Shown here: positions 23,846 to 35,229 of the stretch, piece by piece
How the letters are laid out: the number at the start of each line of letters is the position of its first letter
How positions within the stretch are numbered: position 1 is the first letter of the stretch
Assembly (NCBI GenBank): GCA_004794655.1
Contig: SMMW01000555.1
Coordinates: 1,116,001 to 1,180,000, forward strand
Direction of reading: 5' to 3'
Source of the DNA: Marisa cornuarietis
Lineage: Eukaryota; Mollusca; Gastropoda; Architaenioglossa; Ampullariidae
Length of the DNA stretch: 64,000 nucleotides
Notes under the pieces: generated by a model
Seen by the model: the letters and a program-made list of their open reading frames with translations, nothing else
Databases searched by the model: none
What the model was told of the DNA's origin: nothing
Made by a program: the position numbers and the translations under genes

Positions 23846-23917
23846 ATCATTTATTGCCATGCTTACTGTGGACCTGAAGCTCTCTAAAATAGCACACGAA
23901 GAACTGATTATCGGTAC

Positions 23918-24010
23918 ATTGTACCAGCTTCAAATTAAATTTTTAATACACTCTTGATTTGCTTTTACTAAATTTATATTCGATTATTGTGATGCATTGT
24001 GGAGCTCTAG
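23918..24010 (+). pseudogene. Short LINE fragment with FDYCDALW motif
   Basis: A frame with one stop reads QLQIKFLIHS, then stop, then FAFTKFIFDYCDALW (the last eight residues at 23979-24002). In Jockey/CR1-type LINEs the segment after the RT palm typically reads L...S(F/Y)-(V/I)LPHFDYCD-V-W. The match is short and isolated, so this is either a decayed fragment or a coincidence. Confidence 0.4.
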
Positions 24011-26207
24011 CATTTTAAACATTTGGTTTTTTGACGGGAGAATCCTTACACAACATAATAGATAAAGTGATCGTGATAGTCATTTCTATACAGCTTGTAC
24101 TGTCTGACATCTTTACCATTGGACACAGTTGCAATAATTCTGAAAGTTTTCCGAGGCTACCCATGTCATTCACTTACTATACGCTGAAGAGGACGTTTTT
24201 GTTTCTCTGTGAATGGCGTCTCACACCTACTTCACTGCGGTCTCTCTATCCTCCTCTGTGTGCGTGCTTACTTGCTTGTGTATACTAATCAATTAAATTG
24301 CCAATTAACATCTAATCTCTCTACAGCTTTGCTGTCTTCAATTTCTCACTCACTCTCTCTTTTTGACTCCCTCGAGCATTCATGACAGTTTATACGACCG
24401 TACACTTATCAACATCCGTACAAACAGATCATTTATCATTTACACCGGCTCGAAATTACAAAAGCTGTCTTGTGGAAGAGTCGTTAACGGCTATTTTCAG
24501 AATACGCAAATGACAATGATCAGCTGACTACATCCTCTGTTTCCTGTTTTTTGACGGCCTGCAGCTCACCTGGGCCTAATTGAGCACAGTGAGTTGAGCA
24601 CCTTGCTTCCATTGCTTGGCATTAACGTTAATTCTACGCTGCAAGCCCGTTGTGCTTCCAAACACCAGGTACGAGGTATGATTAACGCTGACAACCAAAG
24701 CTCTCTTCAGAAGAAAGCAGGGTGACACTGGTATCGATCTCTTCACCTCACCCTTTGTCGCCACGGACAGCGCAGAGTCGGTGTTCATGGACTTGAGAAA
24801 GATCAATGTTCAGGCAAGGTAATGCACATCTTAGAACTCTCACACGACAAACAACGAGCATTCAGCGTCCTCCCAGGCCGACACTTGACACTGGTGTACA
24901 GCGGTGTGGTCACGCTCTGCCAGGTTCGGCCACGCTTTCTGGGGTTTGGGGGAAAAAAAAGCGGCCCTGCTCCAGCTTTTGATGTGGAGAATTATCTCAA
25001 TAGCTGATCAATCGGTTAGTCACCTCGAAGCCACAGGTCTGGGATTCAGCTGTGTGCAACTGTGCTGTGTGAACACCTGTTAAGAACTAATCAAGCAAGC
25101 TGTAACATATGCTGGGCATAACCTGAAACATAGGACAGACAGAGACAAAGAAAGAGAGAGGAAAAAAAGTGTAACAGAAGTATAACTGGATTGCTCGACA
25201 CCATCGCGTTGTACAATTAATTGAAATAATGCGATTGCATACCTGTTAAGTAGGGTGGCTTTTTTCTTTCAGGTATCAGAAAGATGTATAAATAATATAA
25301 CAACATTACTCATTGAAGTAGCGGGCCTGCATTGCCTAGAGGAGCAGCGCATGGCAGGTGGCATGAGAAGTCAGGTGATTTAGAAGACACGTCCATTAGA
25401 ACAACTGCAAAGCACTAATCATCCAGACCTGTATAGCGCGGCTGTAGTGTGTGTGTGTGTGAGAAAGAGAGTAAGAGAGAGAGAGAGCACCGGGTTGTTA
25501 CATGTAGGATTGTGTTTCTTGTTGCTTTCAAACCAAATGTCTACATGGGGGACACTGGGTAGTGGTGGTGTAGAGAAACAGACCTTTCATGAGAAATATA
25601 TAGGCGCTAATGCAATGATGACGAGATGTAATCATATGCCATATCAGGCGCTAATATCATCATGCACAAGATGTGATCATAAGTCATATCAGACGTTGGT
25701 GTATGGTGCACAAGGTGCATGCAGGCCGTTTGACAAGGTAACTTCATTTCAGACAACATTGCCGCTAAGGCAGGTAGCTATTCATTGTGTGATGACGGAT
25801 TCTCACTAAGTACATTTGTGCAACATCTTAATAAAGCATTTTCTAGTGAACGAAGTGCTCGCTGAAATCTTGAGAAGGACGAAGAGGATAATTACTGAGC
25901 AATTTACTGATGTTTAGAACGGGTTCAAACAGGGCCCACGTTCCAACGTGTGACATGATTACAGGTAACTCTACAAAGACTGCAGATGACTGTACAAAGT
26001 TAATGACTTTTTTGACCGATTAAACAATTTTTAGGTCAGTGTCTAACACAGTAGGTACATGATAACGCTTTCCATAAAGTTCTTTTTCTTTTTTAGCAGA
26101 CCATCTGAAAGTCTCTAGTGATCCTTCATTTGTAACACTGGTTTGTATGTGGTTTGAACAAACAATTTAATGATGTAAACATATAGAAATAATACAGCCT
26201 CATGTGT
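24011..26207. other. Unique sequence with a small duplication
   Basis: No gene is supported. At 25608-25700 a segment with AGGCGCTAAT...GTAATCATATGCCATATC is repeated once with changes (units of 44-45 bp). Frames at 24576-24806 (minus) and 25447-25809 (plus) have no domain. Confidence 0.4.
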
Positions 26208-26210
26208 GTG

Positions 26211-26245
<35 letters not shown>
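26208..26245. repeat. (GACA)n microsatellite
   Basis: About nine uninterrupted GACA units. Confidence 0.97.
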
Positions 26246-26839
26246 TGCAGATGTAAAGTGAAACAGAAGGCTAATATTCTTTTTATAGATTTGATGATGA
26301 GTAGGATGTTTAGTTTTAGTCATTCATCTCACAAACGACTCACATATCAGACACCTACATCATATCGCCTCGCTGTCTGTTTTCCTGTCTGTGACTGTGA
26401 GTGAGAACCTTCTCTCTCTTTCCAACGAACGCTAATGCACTTGCTGTCAACTACTCAGAGGAAAACAACAAGAAAATTCAAAACTAAACTGAGAGCTGTA
26501 CTTACCTGTACAAAGCTGCAGGAAATCCTTGGAGAAAGTAAAGGTGAGAATGTGAGTCAGCTCACAAGCACGAATCCCTGTCACAAGTTAACTTCAGGTT
26601 TCAACTCCTGCGGGCAGAACCACGCTGATTGATCTCGTGCTTAATTATTTGACCGTGGATGTTGCTGTAACCATAGAGACCTTTCCTCCGAGCCGAAAAC
26701 AACAGAGACACCTCTTCCTCCGCAGTTGAAATACTTTGAAAGCCCCTCAGTCGTGCGGAGAGCGAAGTTGCAAGTTTGTGGGGTGGGGTGGGGGGTAGAG
26801 AAGGGGGGGGGCGAGGCACTCGACGCAAGCGTAGCGCCA

Positions 26840-27230
26840 CTCGTTCGCTTTCTCTCTCTCTCTCTTTCTCTCTTCACCTCCGTGGTGAGCGCTAGTAGGA
26901 GGTAGCCCCGTAACTCCCCGCTAGTCAAAAGTCGGCAGGAGACGGCGCGCGCTGTTTGAGCGCCCTCTAGCGGCCGACAGTGCACACTGCTTTCTTGCCG
27001 GCAGCCCTGTACACAAAGGTTCGGCCCTCGCCACTCGGGTGCTGACTCCACGCTCCTTCCTACAGCGCCACCCGCGCTACAACGTGGTCGACGCTTTGCT
27101 GGAGAGCGATGGGCATTCTGACGGTGCGGACAGAGGATGGAGTCTAATACCAGGCCGTAAAATTTGTCGACACAGTCGATCAGTACCCATCCTCTGGGCT
27201 CAGAGCTTAGAATCGCCATACTAACAGCTT
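26840..27230. promoter_or_regulatory. GC-rich, CpG-containing block
   Basis: After a (CT)n run (26848-26873) the sequence becomes rich in CpG, with GGCGCGCGC, CGCCACCCGCG and a CTCF-like site. TTCCTTCCTACAG at 27053-27065 is a fair splice acceptor, followed by an open frame of about 50 codons to 27224. A minus-strand frame of 202 codons (26641-27249) starts with TTG and has an Arg/Glu stretch from the CT run. I recognise no protein. A regulatory island or a non-coding exon is the best guess. Confidence 0.25.
26958..26976 (-). promoter_or_regulatory. CTCF-like binding motif
   Basis: On the minus strand CGGCCGCTAGAGGGCGCTC matches the vertebrate CTCF consensus YDRCCASYAGRKGGCRSYV at 18 of 19 positions; only the A after CC is replaced by G. 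CTCF and its motif are conserved across bilaterians. Occupancy cannot be judged from sequence. Confidence 0.45.
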
Positions 27231-27529
27231 CTGTTGAATATAGAATCAAGAAATGCCCGTATGTACATTCGGATTATTGTTTAAAAGCATGCAAATAAAT
27301 AAACAAACGTAAACATACCTTATGTGCGGCTATACCAGGTTATGTATGTTCGTTGATATATTAACCTCCTAGAGCAGTTTTAACCAAAAGTTAATTAAGC
27401 AGCAGTATTTTAATAAATCGGACGACATCTAACTTGTCATGAAAAAGGAATTTGCGAACCCAAGCTGCTGTTCATGTTGTAACATGAATTGAATATTAAT
27501 GAAAAAGTTTTGTTGTTGTTGTTGTTGTT

Positions 27530-27680
27530 TACATCCGGGAACTTTTGGTGACAATTATCGACTGTGAGACTCGCCACGTGGCGGCTTGAAAAGAAATGCG
27601 GAGATCCCGCCTAGACTTTTGCTGCTTCATTTTTCTCTCATTACCCGGCATGCTCCATAATGCCTCCTGTCCATGCGCTC
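27530..27680 (+). promoter_or_regulatory. Candidate promoter: E-box and ZNF143-like site
   Basis: GCCACGTGGC at 27573-27582 is a palindromic E-box. TTACCCGGCATGCTCC at 27641-27656 resembles the ZNF143/THAP11 core CCCAGCATGC, with one difference. Both sit just around the start of the 27596 open frame. The match to ZNF143 is partial and by memory. Confidence 0.2.
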
Positions 27681-28003
27681 GCTGCCAGGAGAAAAAAAAT
27701 CTCCCGGCAAAAGACAGGCTAAGCAATGATTTTCAGATTGATGTATTTTATCTCACTTTCACTGCCTGGCTGTACAGCTATGTTCTTTATCTCTCCCGTC
27801 AACCCCCAAATGAAGGGAGTGAAAAATTAATGTGTGGGGCAACGAGTCAGACTACGGCTCTCCCATGTTTTCATCTTCCATTGAAACCTGCCGAACCACC
27901 ACCCCACCCCCCTCCCCATTACACACGTCGACCCTCCCACTATATTCATGTCGTGTGGCTGTTACTTGCAGATTCACACACCTTTACAGATGCTAGTTTC
28001 TAA
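27596..28003 (+). CDS. Hypothetical ORF, 135 codons
   Basis: It starts with ATG at 27596 and ends at a stop at 28001-28003. The first 20 residues (basic MRRSR, then hydrophobic FCCFIFLSLPG) could pass as a signal or anchor sequence, followed by CPCARC and later a Pro/His-rich part (PPHPPPHY) over C-rich DNA. No domain is recognised. It overlaps the candidate promoter motifs. Length alone does not make it significant. Confidence 0.15.
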   Translation: MRRSRLDFCCFIFLSLPGMLHNASCPCARCQEKKNLPAKDRLSNDFQIDVFYLTFTAWLYSYVLYLSRQPPNEGSEKLMCGATSQTTALPCFHLPLKPAEPPPHPPPHYTRRPSHYIHVVWLLLADSHTFTDASF

Positions 28004-28056
28004 AGCTCTATTGATATTAGTGACCAGCTATACAGATGTTAGTCACTAGCTTTACA

Positions 28057-28058
28057 GA

Positions 28059-28113
<55 letters not shown>
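28057..28113. repeat. (CAT)n microsatellite
   Basis: Nineteen perfect trinucleotide units. Confidence 0.97.
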
Positions 28114-28437
28114 TAAACAGTGAATGCTATACTGTTAGTAACAGAGCATTACCGGGATGCTGGTCAAGCAATGGCCATGAAGAGAAAGGCGGTAAACGAC
28201 AGCAAGCAATGAAGCAACCACATTCATGTAGCAAATACAACCTCAAGCGTACGCACTACCGCATTTTGTGGTCTTTGATAATACCTTGAGTTTTATTTTG
28301 TCATAATCCCCCCAGTGAAACACGCATTCAGGGTGTTCTTTGGGGTCATTCAGTGCAAAGCCTGTCGTGGTGTTTCTTTGTATTATCCGGGAAAGACTTC
28401 AACACTATTACGTCACGTGTTCACCTCCAGTCTCTTC

Positions 28438-28634
28438 AGAGCCGTCGTTAGAGGCGGTCCGGTGGCGCAACGGTTAGCGCCTGTCACCAATACAGTGAAG
28501 GTTGGCTGTCCTGAGTTCAGTTCTCGTCTTGGGCACGCTGTTCTTTCTCTGCATGTGGCATCTGTTTACAGGGCTGGCTGCCTTGCCGTGATATAGCGTA
28601 AAACACCAATTAAAAAAAAGAAGAGCCGTCGTTA
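28438..28634 (+). mobile_element. tRNA-derived SINE, copy 1 with target duplications
   Basis: The element runs 28451-28621 and is flanked by perfect 13-bp duplications AGAGCCGTCGTTA (28438-28450 and 28622-28634). Its head has a Pol III A box TGGCGCAACGG (28463-28473) and a B box GTTCAGTTCTC (28515-28525), as in tRNA genes. The body (GCATGTGGCATCTGTTTACA) matches copy 2 almost base for base. The tail GCCGTGATATAG is followed by CGTAAAACACC and an A-rich end. Compared with copy 2 it lacks 18 bp of the tail (CCTTAGTTGCTGGCTCGG). The frame over it (28315-28596) is spurious. Confidence 0.93.
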
Positions 28635-29050
28635 ACATGCTGGCACGTGGACTTACACACTGTGCTGCGACATTTAGAAACAGAGCACAGTAGAGAAAAG
28701 TTGAGAAACTTTGAGAATACTAAAAATACTACAAATACCAAAAATACTACAACCGTAAAAAGCACGCCATGAAGGAGGGTTGCACTGGGCAGTTAGGAAA
28801 CACTTCAATTAAAAAAGCAGACACTTTGATAGACTGGCAATTTTTGAATATTTCACAATTGATATTTCCCTGTTTTACAATTATTTGAATACATCACAGA
28901 ATTGTCTTGATTATAATATCGTATAAAATGGATTCTGGCGATGTATCTAACCAGTTTATATCAGCATGAGTTTGCGTCCTTCCAGGTCCTTCCTATCACT
29001 CATGCCTATTTAGTGTCTAGCTAGTGTAGCCCAGAATTTAAATAGAGCTA
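28635..29050. other. AT-rich unique stretch
   Basis: Nothing recognised. AATACTACAAATACCAAAAAT near 28715-28750 is a short local repeat. Confidence 0.4.
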
Positions 29051-29762
29051 GTGAACCCTCGGTATGAACATGTACAGTCTATAAGCAAGTGTTGTTGAGG
29101 CACTGGCTGTGAACAAGTATTAAGGGACCTCTCGTATAAACATGTACAGTCTATAAGCAAGTTTTTTTGAGGCACTAGCTGTGAACAAGTATTAAGGGGC
29201 CTCTCGGTGTGAACATGTACAGTCTCTAAGCAAGTGTTGTTGAGGCACTGGCTGTGAACAAGTATCAAGGGGCCTCTCGGTATGAACATGTACAGTCAAG
29301 TGTAGTTGAGGCACTGGCTGTGAACAAATATTAAGGGGCCTCTCGGTATGAATATGTACAGTCAAGTGTAGTTGAGGCACTGGCTGTGAACAAGTATCAA
29401 GGGGCCTCTTGGTATGAACATGTACAGTCAAGTGTTGTTGAAGCACTGGCTGTGAACAAGTATTAAGGGGCCTCTCGGTATGAACATGTACAGTCAAGTG
29501 TTGTTGAAGCACTGGCTGTGAACAAGTATTAAGGGGCCTCTCGGTATGAACATGTACAGTCAAGTGTTGTTGAGGCACTGGCTGTGAACAAGTATTAAGG
29601 GGCCTCTCGGTATGAACATGTACAGTCAAGTGTTGTTGAAGCACTGGCTGTGAACAAGTATTAAGGGGCCTCTCGGTATGAACATGTACAGTCAAGTGTT
29701 GTTGAAGCACTGGCTGTGAACAAGTATTAAGGGGCCTCTCGGTGTCAGTGTGTACAGTCAAC
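29051..29762. repeat. Minisatellite, 66-bp unit with 75-bp variants
   Basis: About ten units contain GGGGCCTCTCGGTATGAACA, then TGTACAGTCAAG and GGCACTGGCTGTGAACAAG. From 29335 the units are exactly 66 bp (starts at 29335, 29401, 29467, 29533, 29599, 29665, 29731). The first three units are longer by a 9-bp insert (TATAAGCAA next to CAGTC). Since 66 and 75 are multiples of 3, a minus-strand frame (29192-29800) stays open as a 22-residue repeat with TERPLNTCSQPV, but its start is GTG and there is no other coding sign. Confidence 0.97.
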
Positions 29763-30426
29763 CGTGTACTGTGTTCTCTGTATGTCTTTTCTAATGTCAC
29801 CTTTCTACGTCCTTCGCGAGCTTCTCAGCTCTAAAGTGCAACCGACGGATTAAGTTAACTCCTTTTAATTAGTTTACTCTTATACAGCAAGATAAAGGCC
29901 AGACAAACCTTTTAATAAACTAGTCTGTTTATGCAGCAAAAAACCAACAAAACTGTTTTTATATTTTAACATTCCTGTGCATTCTTGCAGGCACAAAACT
30001 GCACATACTGCTTGTTAAACTTATTTTGTTCTCATTGCTAGATTTTTAAAATACACATCTCTAATTAATTTGTTCCAGCTTTTCCTGGAAAATGGAAAGG
30101 TTTGCTTTTGCTTTTGGTTGTTTTTTTTTTTTTTTTTTTTTTTTTGTGAAGGGGTTGTTTTCACATCCTGTTCACAATTATAGCCTACATTAACATACGG
30201 TATTCACAAGCTATGTTAAGGAGATATTTCTGTTCACGGACTCTGCACATAAGACAATGTCATCAGCGTACATCACACAAACGGGTACGGGTACGGGTAT
30301 GACGGCTTTCCGCACCAAGGCTCTGCTCTCTCCCAGACCCTACTCTCGCACTCGGAGAAGCCCAGCATCTTGTGACACAAAACTCAAACAGTTGCTTCAC
30401 AACAACAACAACAACAACAACAACAA
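29763..30426. repeat. Unique stretch with poly(T) and (AAC)n
   Basis: T25 at 30121-30145 and (CAA)n at 30401-30425 are the only structures. GGGTACGGGTACGGGTAT near 30283 is a short six-base repeat. Nothing else is seen. Confidence 0.8.
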
Positions 30427-32039
30427 AAACAAAATTCAAGAAATCAAAAGCAGACAAACAAGAACTTCTGGAAGGAAACATCAGGAAGAAAGTGAAAGGA
30501 AGGATAAAGAGGGTATACACATTACTGAATGTTTGTGAGCTTCTTTTTTGACTGCTTGACTTCCTTCTTATGATTTGTTTCATATTAGTTATTTCTCTCG
30601 CTGGTTATGTAGTACAAGATACAGCATTGCTAATGTTGTTTCGTTTTTTTTATCATTGTAACATCCTTTTGTAGAACTCGTGTTCTGTCACTGTCAGAGA
30701 ATGCACACGATTTAACATCGAGATAAAGACAACACGCTTCACTGACTTACGTGCCTGAAATTCTGTGTCTAGCAAGAAAAGTTGTTGCTGGGTGGGATGA
30801 GGGGAGGGAAGGGGTAGTGAGGTTGCATGCAGCCCAGCGGAAACATCTGACTTCATTGACAAATGGCGCAGGCTGCTGATGCTGCCGCCTACAGACAACA
30901 CAGTGTCCGAGATCTCGCCTGCGTTCAAGCCTGAACATCACTAGCAGTCTTCAAGGAAGAAATAACGGTTTTGGACAGGTAACAGTATCTTTAACCATAC
31001 GAAACAGCAGTAACTAAAGTGAGCCCTGATGCTTCATTGAACGACAAACTTCTTTCTCTTAAGCAATCGTCCTTATCCGGCAGTCGGTCTATGACAGAAC
31101 CGGCAGTCAGTCCAGGAGAAGGACCGTGACATAACACAGACTATATCTTCTTCGTGTGAACATGTCTTTTATTGCTGAGCTGGCAACCTATGACCTCTGC
31201 TGTAGACTATAGTTAGCTCGGACATGGAGATAGAAGCGTCACATGACAACAGGTACAAGAAAAGCTCATTCACAGGTGGGTATATGGGGGTCAACTGTCA
31301 TCCTCGTTTCCTTCTTATGTTATATCTTTATCCCTCTCATCAGTTTTAGCTGGGATTTAGCAGCTAGTTTCGTGACAGAAAGGCGTCTCCCCCAAAAAAT
31401 ATGGCGGACAGACAACCACAGGGTCCTGCTGTCACCTCGCGCCCACTTCTTGCCATGTGCTAACAGGTCAAGAAGTCGAAATAGAATTATTAAGCAGAAA
31501 AGAGCGGTAATGAGGGAGTGCCCTTTCTTGTCGCAACATGTTTTGATATCACAAAGATCCATTCAAAGTGAATCATTCAAAGCCGCTGTGTACTGCGGGG
31601 AGGTGAAGCGCGATCCTATTCACAACCTTACTTTACCCTCCGGTAGTTCCGGGGGTTCAGGGCCTTGACAACCTTTTCATCTTTCTTTTCACGACCAACT
31701 TTTTCTCGATTTCTCTCTTTAGAGATACGCTTTCCTCTCCTGCATTGAAAGGAACAATAACATTTTCATACGGTACGGGCGTCGACAACAAAATCACCGC
31801 CCAGAGACATGGTCTGTTGAGTACAGGTGAACATGGACATGGCAATACCTGCTTCAGGTACATAGTGGCGGCCTCTCATCAGGCAAAACGGTAAAGTGTA
31901 GCATAGCAAGTGTGTGTACAAGTGTGTTCATAGCTGGCATTGCTCAGTGACGAGTTCAGCAGGATGAACTGTCGGTGAGAGATGCGACCGCTATTCTGTT
32001 CTGGATCTTATTGTACAGCGTGTGTGCGAATACACAAAA

Positions 32040-32042
<3 letters not shown>
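30427..32042. other. Unique sequence, no gene supported
   Basis: The plus frame 31243-31668 (141 codons, ATG) has a hydrophobic stretch at about residues 14-40 and nothing else recognisable. Minus frames at 30653-30941 overlap each other. AATATGGCGGAC near 31400 is YY1-like. Confidence 0.35.

Positions 32043-32080
<38 letters not shown>
32043..32080. repeat. (GT)n microsatellite
   Basis: Nineteen uninterrupted units, located just upstream of the truncated LINE. Confidence 0.97.
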
Positions 32081-32084
<4 letters not shown>

Positions 32085-32139
32085 TCTGTCGAGATTGATC
32101 ACTGTAACCCCTTGTTTGCAGGCTGTCCCGTATACCTGA

Positions 32140-32912
32140 TTCCTTAACTCTAGAGAGTATATACAGAACGCCATGTACGTCTGGAGCTTAGAGCTAGGAC
32201 ACGGGACCATGTCACTCTTCTTCGTTTTCTGCAGCTGGCTACCAGTCACTGACTACCCTTCAGTGGCTACCAGTCACTGACTACCCATCACTGGCTACCC
32301 ATCCCTTCTCGCATTCAGTACAAGGTGTCCGTGCAGGCTCCTGCCCAGACCATTTCTCTGAAGTTCTCTTCTCCTAAGTCCCAGCCAGACAACTCCACTT
32401 CGTCTGATGACCCTACCCTCACTCTACCTGTCACCAGAACAACATCTGGTCACTGGAGTTTTAGTTACTGAGCTGGAAAACAGTGGAACTCCCCCCTTCT
32501 ATATCCGCAATCTACCCACCATCGAATCCTCTAAACGTGCACTAAAAACACATCTCTTCCATGAGCATTACTCCTTACACCAATCAACAAAATGCTAGTC
32601 CTTTTTAAACTCTTTCTTTTACTTTTTTTCGTCTTTAATTAGCTGTCAATAGTTGTGATTGTTCTATTGACTAGTCCGCCTAGTTGTCTTTTTGTGTAGA
32701 CTTATGACACTCTCCATCCTTACTGGTTCTTCTTTGATCCTTTTTGCGTTTTCTATGTTTGTTTTTCATTACTCATCTGCATGGTTGTTTCTCGTTCCGT
32801 CTTTCGTCTGTTGTCCATGTCTCCTTCTTGTCTCCAAGCGCTGAGAGCATGGTCCGTTGTAATTATATGCTTTATAAACCATGCGTTGATTATTATTATT
32901 ATTATTATTAGA
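32140..32912 (+). pseudogene. 5'-truncated L2/CR1-like LINE, 3' part
   Basis: The frame around 32175-32240 reads VRLELRARTRDHVTLL, and after a frameshift WLPIPSRIQYKV lies at 32292-32327. Later come PPFYIRNLPTIESSKRALKTHLF (given here in parts: PPFYIRNLPTIE at about 32494-32529, and SSKRALKTHLF after it), which are the C-terminal landmarks of L2/CR1 proteins (RxxDHVTPLL, HWLPI, RI-YK, PxxIR, FKxxLKTHLF). The middle is scrambled by frameshifts and stops, and a 29-bp tandem duplication containing CTACCAGTCACTGACTACCC lies at 32242-32290. The element ends with a tail (GCGCTGAGAGCATGG to TATGCTTTATAAA) and (ATT)n at 32888-32911. Confidence 0.8.
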
Positions 32913-34739
32913 GAGCAAGAGAGAGAGAAAGAAGGCATATTTATGAATGTTTGTAAATGACGACAATATTGATGACACACACAGTTCTTACAAACAGCTA
33001 CACGGTAACAACCAGATACATCGGAAGTAAGCCAAAGCAACTTCTTTAAAAACACAAGTTTTCAAGTTATTTCTAAATAAGAAAATATATTAGTGTCTTG
33101 GATCACGTGGTAAAGAATTACAAAAGGAACATTCTATTCGATCAGGTTTAGAAGTGGTGACTTAGCAATAATCTTGTAGTAAAGACAGCACCACTTTTTC
33201 TTCTCCCTCACACTCTCTCCCTCTCTGTATCGACACCCAGTGGGGTTCAAGTGCCCATCACAAGAACGACATGCATTTTGCGTAAAGACTCCATGCATGA
33301 AACTTTGGTCGATATTTGTTTTCGAGTTTCTTGATGGTTTGCCAAACTTTCCCTTTCACATCGCTTTCACGCAGCTGTTTCCTTCGTTCATTCGATATCT
33401 TCCCTGAGATACATACGTCTTACAGGCAAGACTGATGGGCCATGTAGCACAGGAGCAGACAGGATCACATTTTAACACCACCATGCAATCGAAATGACTA
33501 GTTTAGAAACATAACACTGTTCACCCCGCAAATACTCGATTTTGGTCACAAGACCCAGTCCAATATTTTAACTCAAACGAGATCTTAGATTCTTGTGATT
33601 AGGAAATCAACTTCTTTAAACATGAGACGCTGCCACATCTTGAGTCCCTCGACATCTTGGTCTCTGTATGACTGTGAGCCGAGCTTTCTCTACAGACACA
33701 CGGAACTGTGACTGAGCGTTGTAATCACATTAAGACTATAGGTGATGTTTACATTGCAATCAAATTTAAAACAACAGTAAACAGGTAATTACAAGTAACT
33801 CATTACACCACAGCTTTAATATTGGTCGTTATTGTCAACCTATGGCCACGTACTGGAATTTCCCAGTTAACATTCTTTTCACGTCTGACCCACTATTCTC
33901 AATGGTGTAAAGACGATAGTCATTAATTAGCCATCAGAATTTGATATTAATGTACCACCTAACCCCTTTAAGTGTTATATTCACAGAGACATTGCTGTAA
34001 CTATGTACTCCAGTTGCAGGAGGACTTGTCCTCACAGAAACAAAGTCGCAGTCTCTCACAGTTAGCGGTTAATAAGGTAAAGGTCGAGGTTGCAAGGGCA
34101 GTGAGCTGTAAGTGGTTCACCGCGCCTGTGGTAAGGCATGTGGAAGCGGCGTAAATCCTTGTTATTCCACCGTCTTTACCTCCCTTGATACCCATGTCTG
34201 CTGCGTATGCAAGGGGTGGGAGTGGGGTGGAGGTATTTTTCTGACTGCAGATCGAGAATGTGACCTTTTGCTCCTGTCTGTCACCCTAATCTACGGTGCC
34301 TGTAATGTGTCTACTGAATTTTTCTTTTCAAATGCAATAAATCATATTTGTAGAGTGCTCAACGAATCCTTCGCAGTGACGGAACTGTTTATGGAATGAC
34401 AACTTTGTCACTACGTGAAAGAATTACTTTAGTAAGATGAGTTTTCACACACACCTCCTCCTCCTCCTCTTCGTATGTAGAAGTCGAAAAAGAAGTTCAA
34501 ACGTTTTCAGAAAATTTGCCAAGGAAAAACCCTATTGATCACTCGTGCATAGAGCTGAAACTAGCTTGAAGAAAATGAATGAGTTCCTTTCACCCCCTAA
34601 AACCTGAAAGGGTGTTTATATCCATGCTGCTCGATGCATCAGTCCATAATGGAGCAGACATGATGACAAGAGCTACACCAGTCCATCATTCAGCGGACGA
34701 GATGTGAAGAACATTAAAGATGTGATGAGTTTGAAACAG
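32913..34739. other. Unique sequence
   Basis: No gene supported. GCAATAAATCATATTTGTAGAG near 34334-34355 (read on the minus strand) weakly resembles a LINE tail. Frames at 33972-34154 and 34112-34399 have no domain. Confidence 0.35.
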
Positions 34740-34845
34740 CAGTGAACTACTGTACATAGGTGTGCGATGAACCACTGTACATAGGTGTGCGATGAACCAC
34801 TGTACATAGGTGTGCAATGAAACAAATGTATATAGGCATGCGATG
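34740..34845. repeat. Tandem repeat, 25-bp unit, four copies
   Basis: Units contain CTGTACATAGGTGTGCGATG and AACCA. The first three are nearly identical and the fourth is divergent. Confidence 0.9.
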
Positions 34846-35147
34846 AACTCCAGGTCACTAACTGCGCCGGCAGCTCCAGCAACACGTGTGTGGACATCGA
34901 GGACGCTTCAACATCTAGCGATGCTGGTCATGGCGGCAAAAACGTCTGACCTGCATCCCAACTCACCCTCACCAGCTCTACTCACTCTTCTTAGCATCAC
35001 TCACCCTCACTATAGCTCACTCATCCACCCTAGCTCGCTCACGTTCTCCAGCAGACATGCGAACAAACGACCAGTTGTCATGGGATGCGCCTTTGATAAT
35101 GTTGGACATGTGAGTAATGGGTGCAGAGCGAGTGTCTTGAAAAGTCT

Positions 35148-35150
<3 letters not shown>

Positions 35151-35228
<78 letters not shown>
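35151..35228. repeat. (TG)n microsatellite, 39 units
   Basis: A 78-bp perfect array. The frames that cross it (34810-35247 plus, 35010-35330 minus) are not credible genes. Confidence 0.97.

Positions 35229-35229
<1 letters not shown>

Noticed and set aside
26641..27249. 202-codon minus-strand frame
   Set aside because: It starts with TTG, and its Arg/Glu and Pro stretches come from CT and C runs; no domain.
28315..28596. 93-codon frame over 28.3-28.6 kb
   Set aside because: More than half of it is the SINE insertion.
29192..29800. 202-codon repeat protein on the minus strand
   Set aside because: It is an open frame forced by a 66-bp minisatellite and begins with GTG; kept only as a finding to test.
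30280..30300. Telomere-like GGGTAC repeats
   Set aside because: Only two to three six-base units of a non-telomeric sequence.
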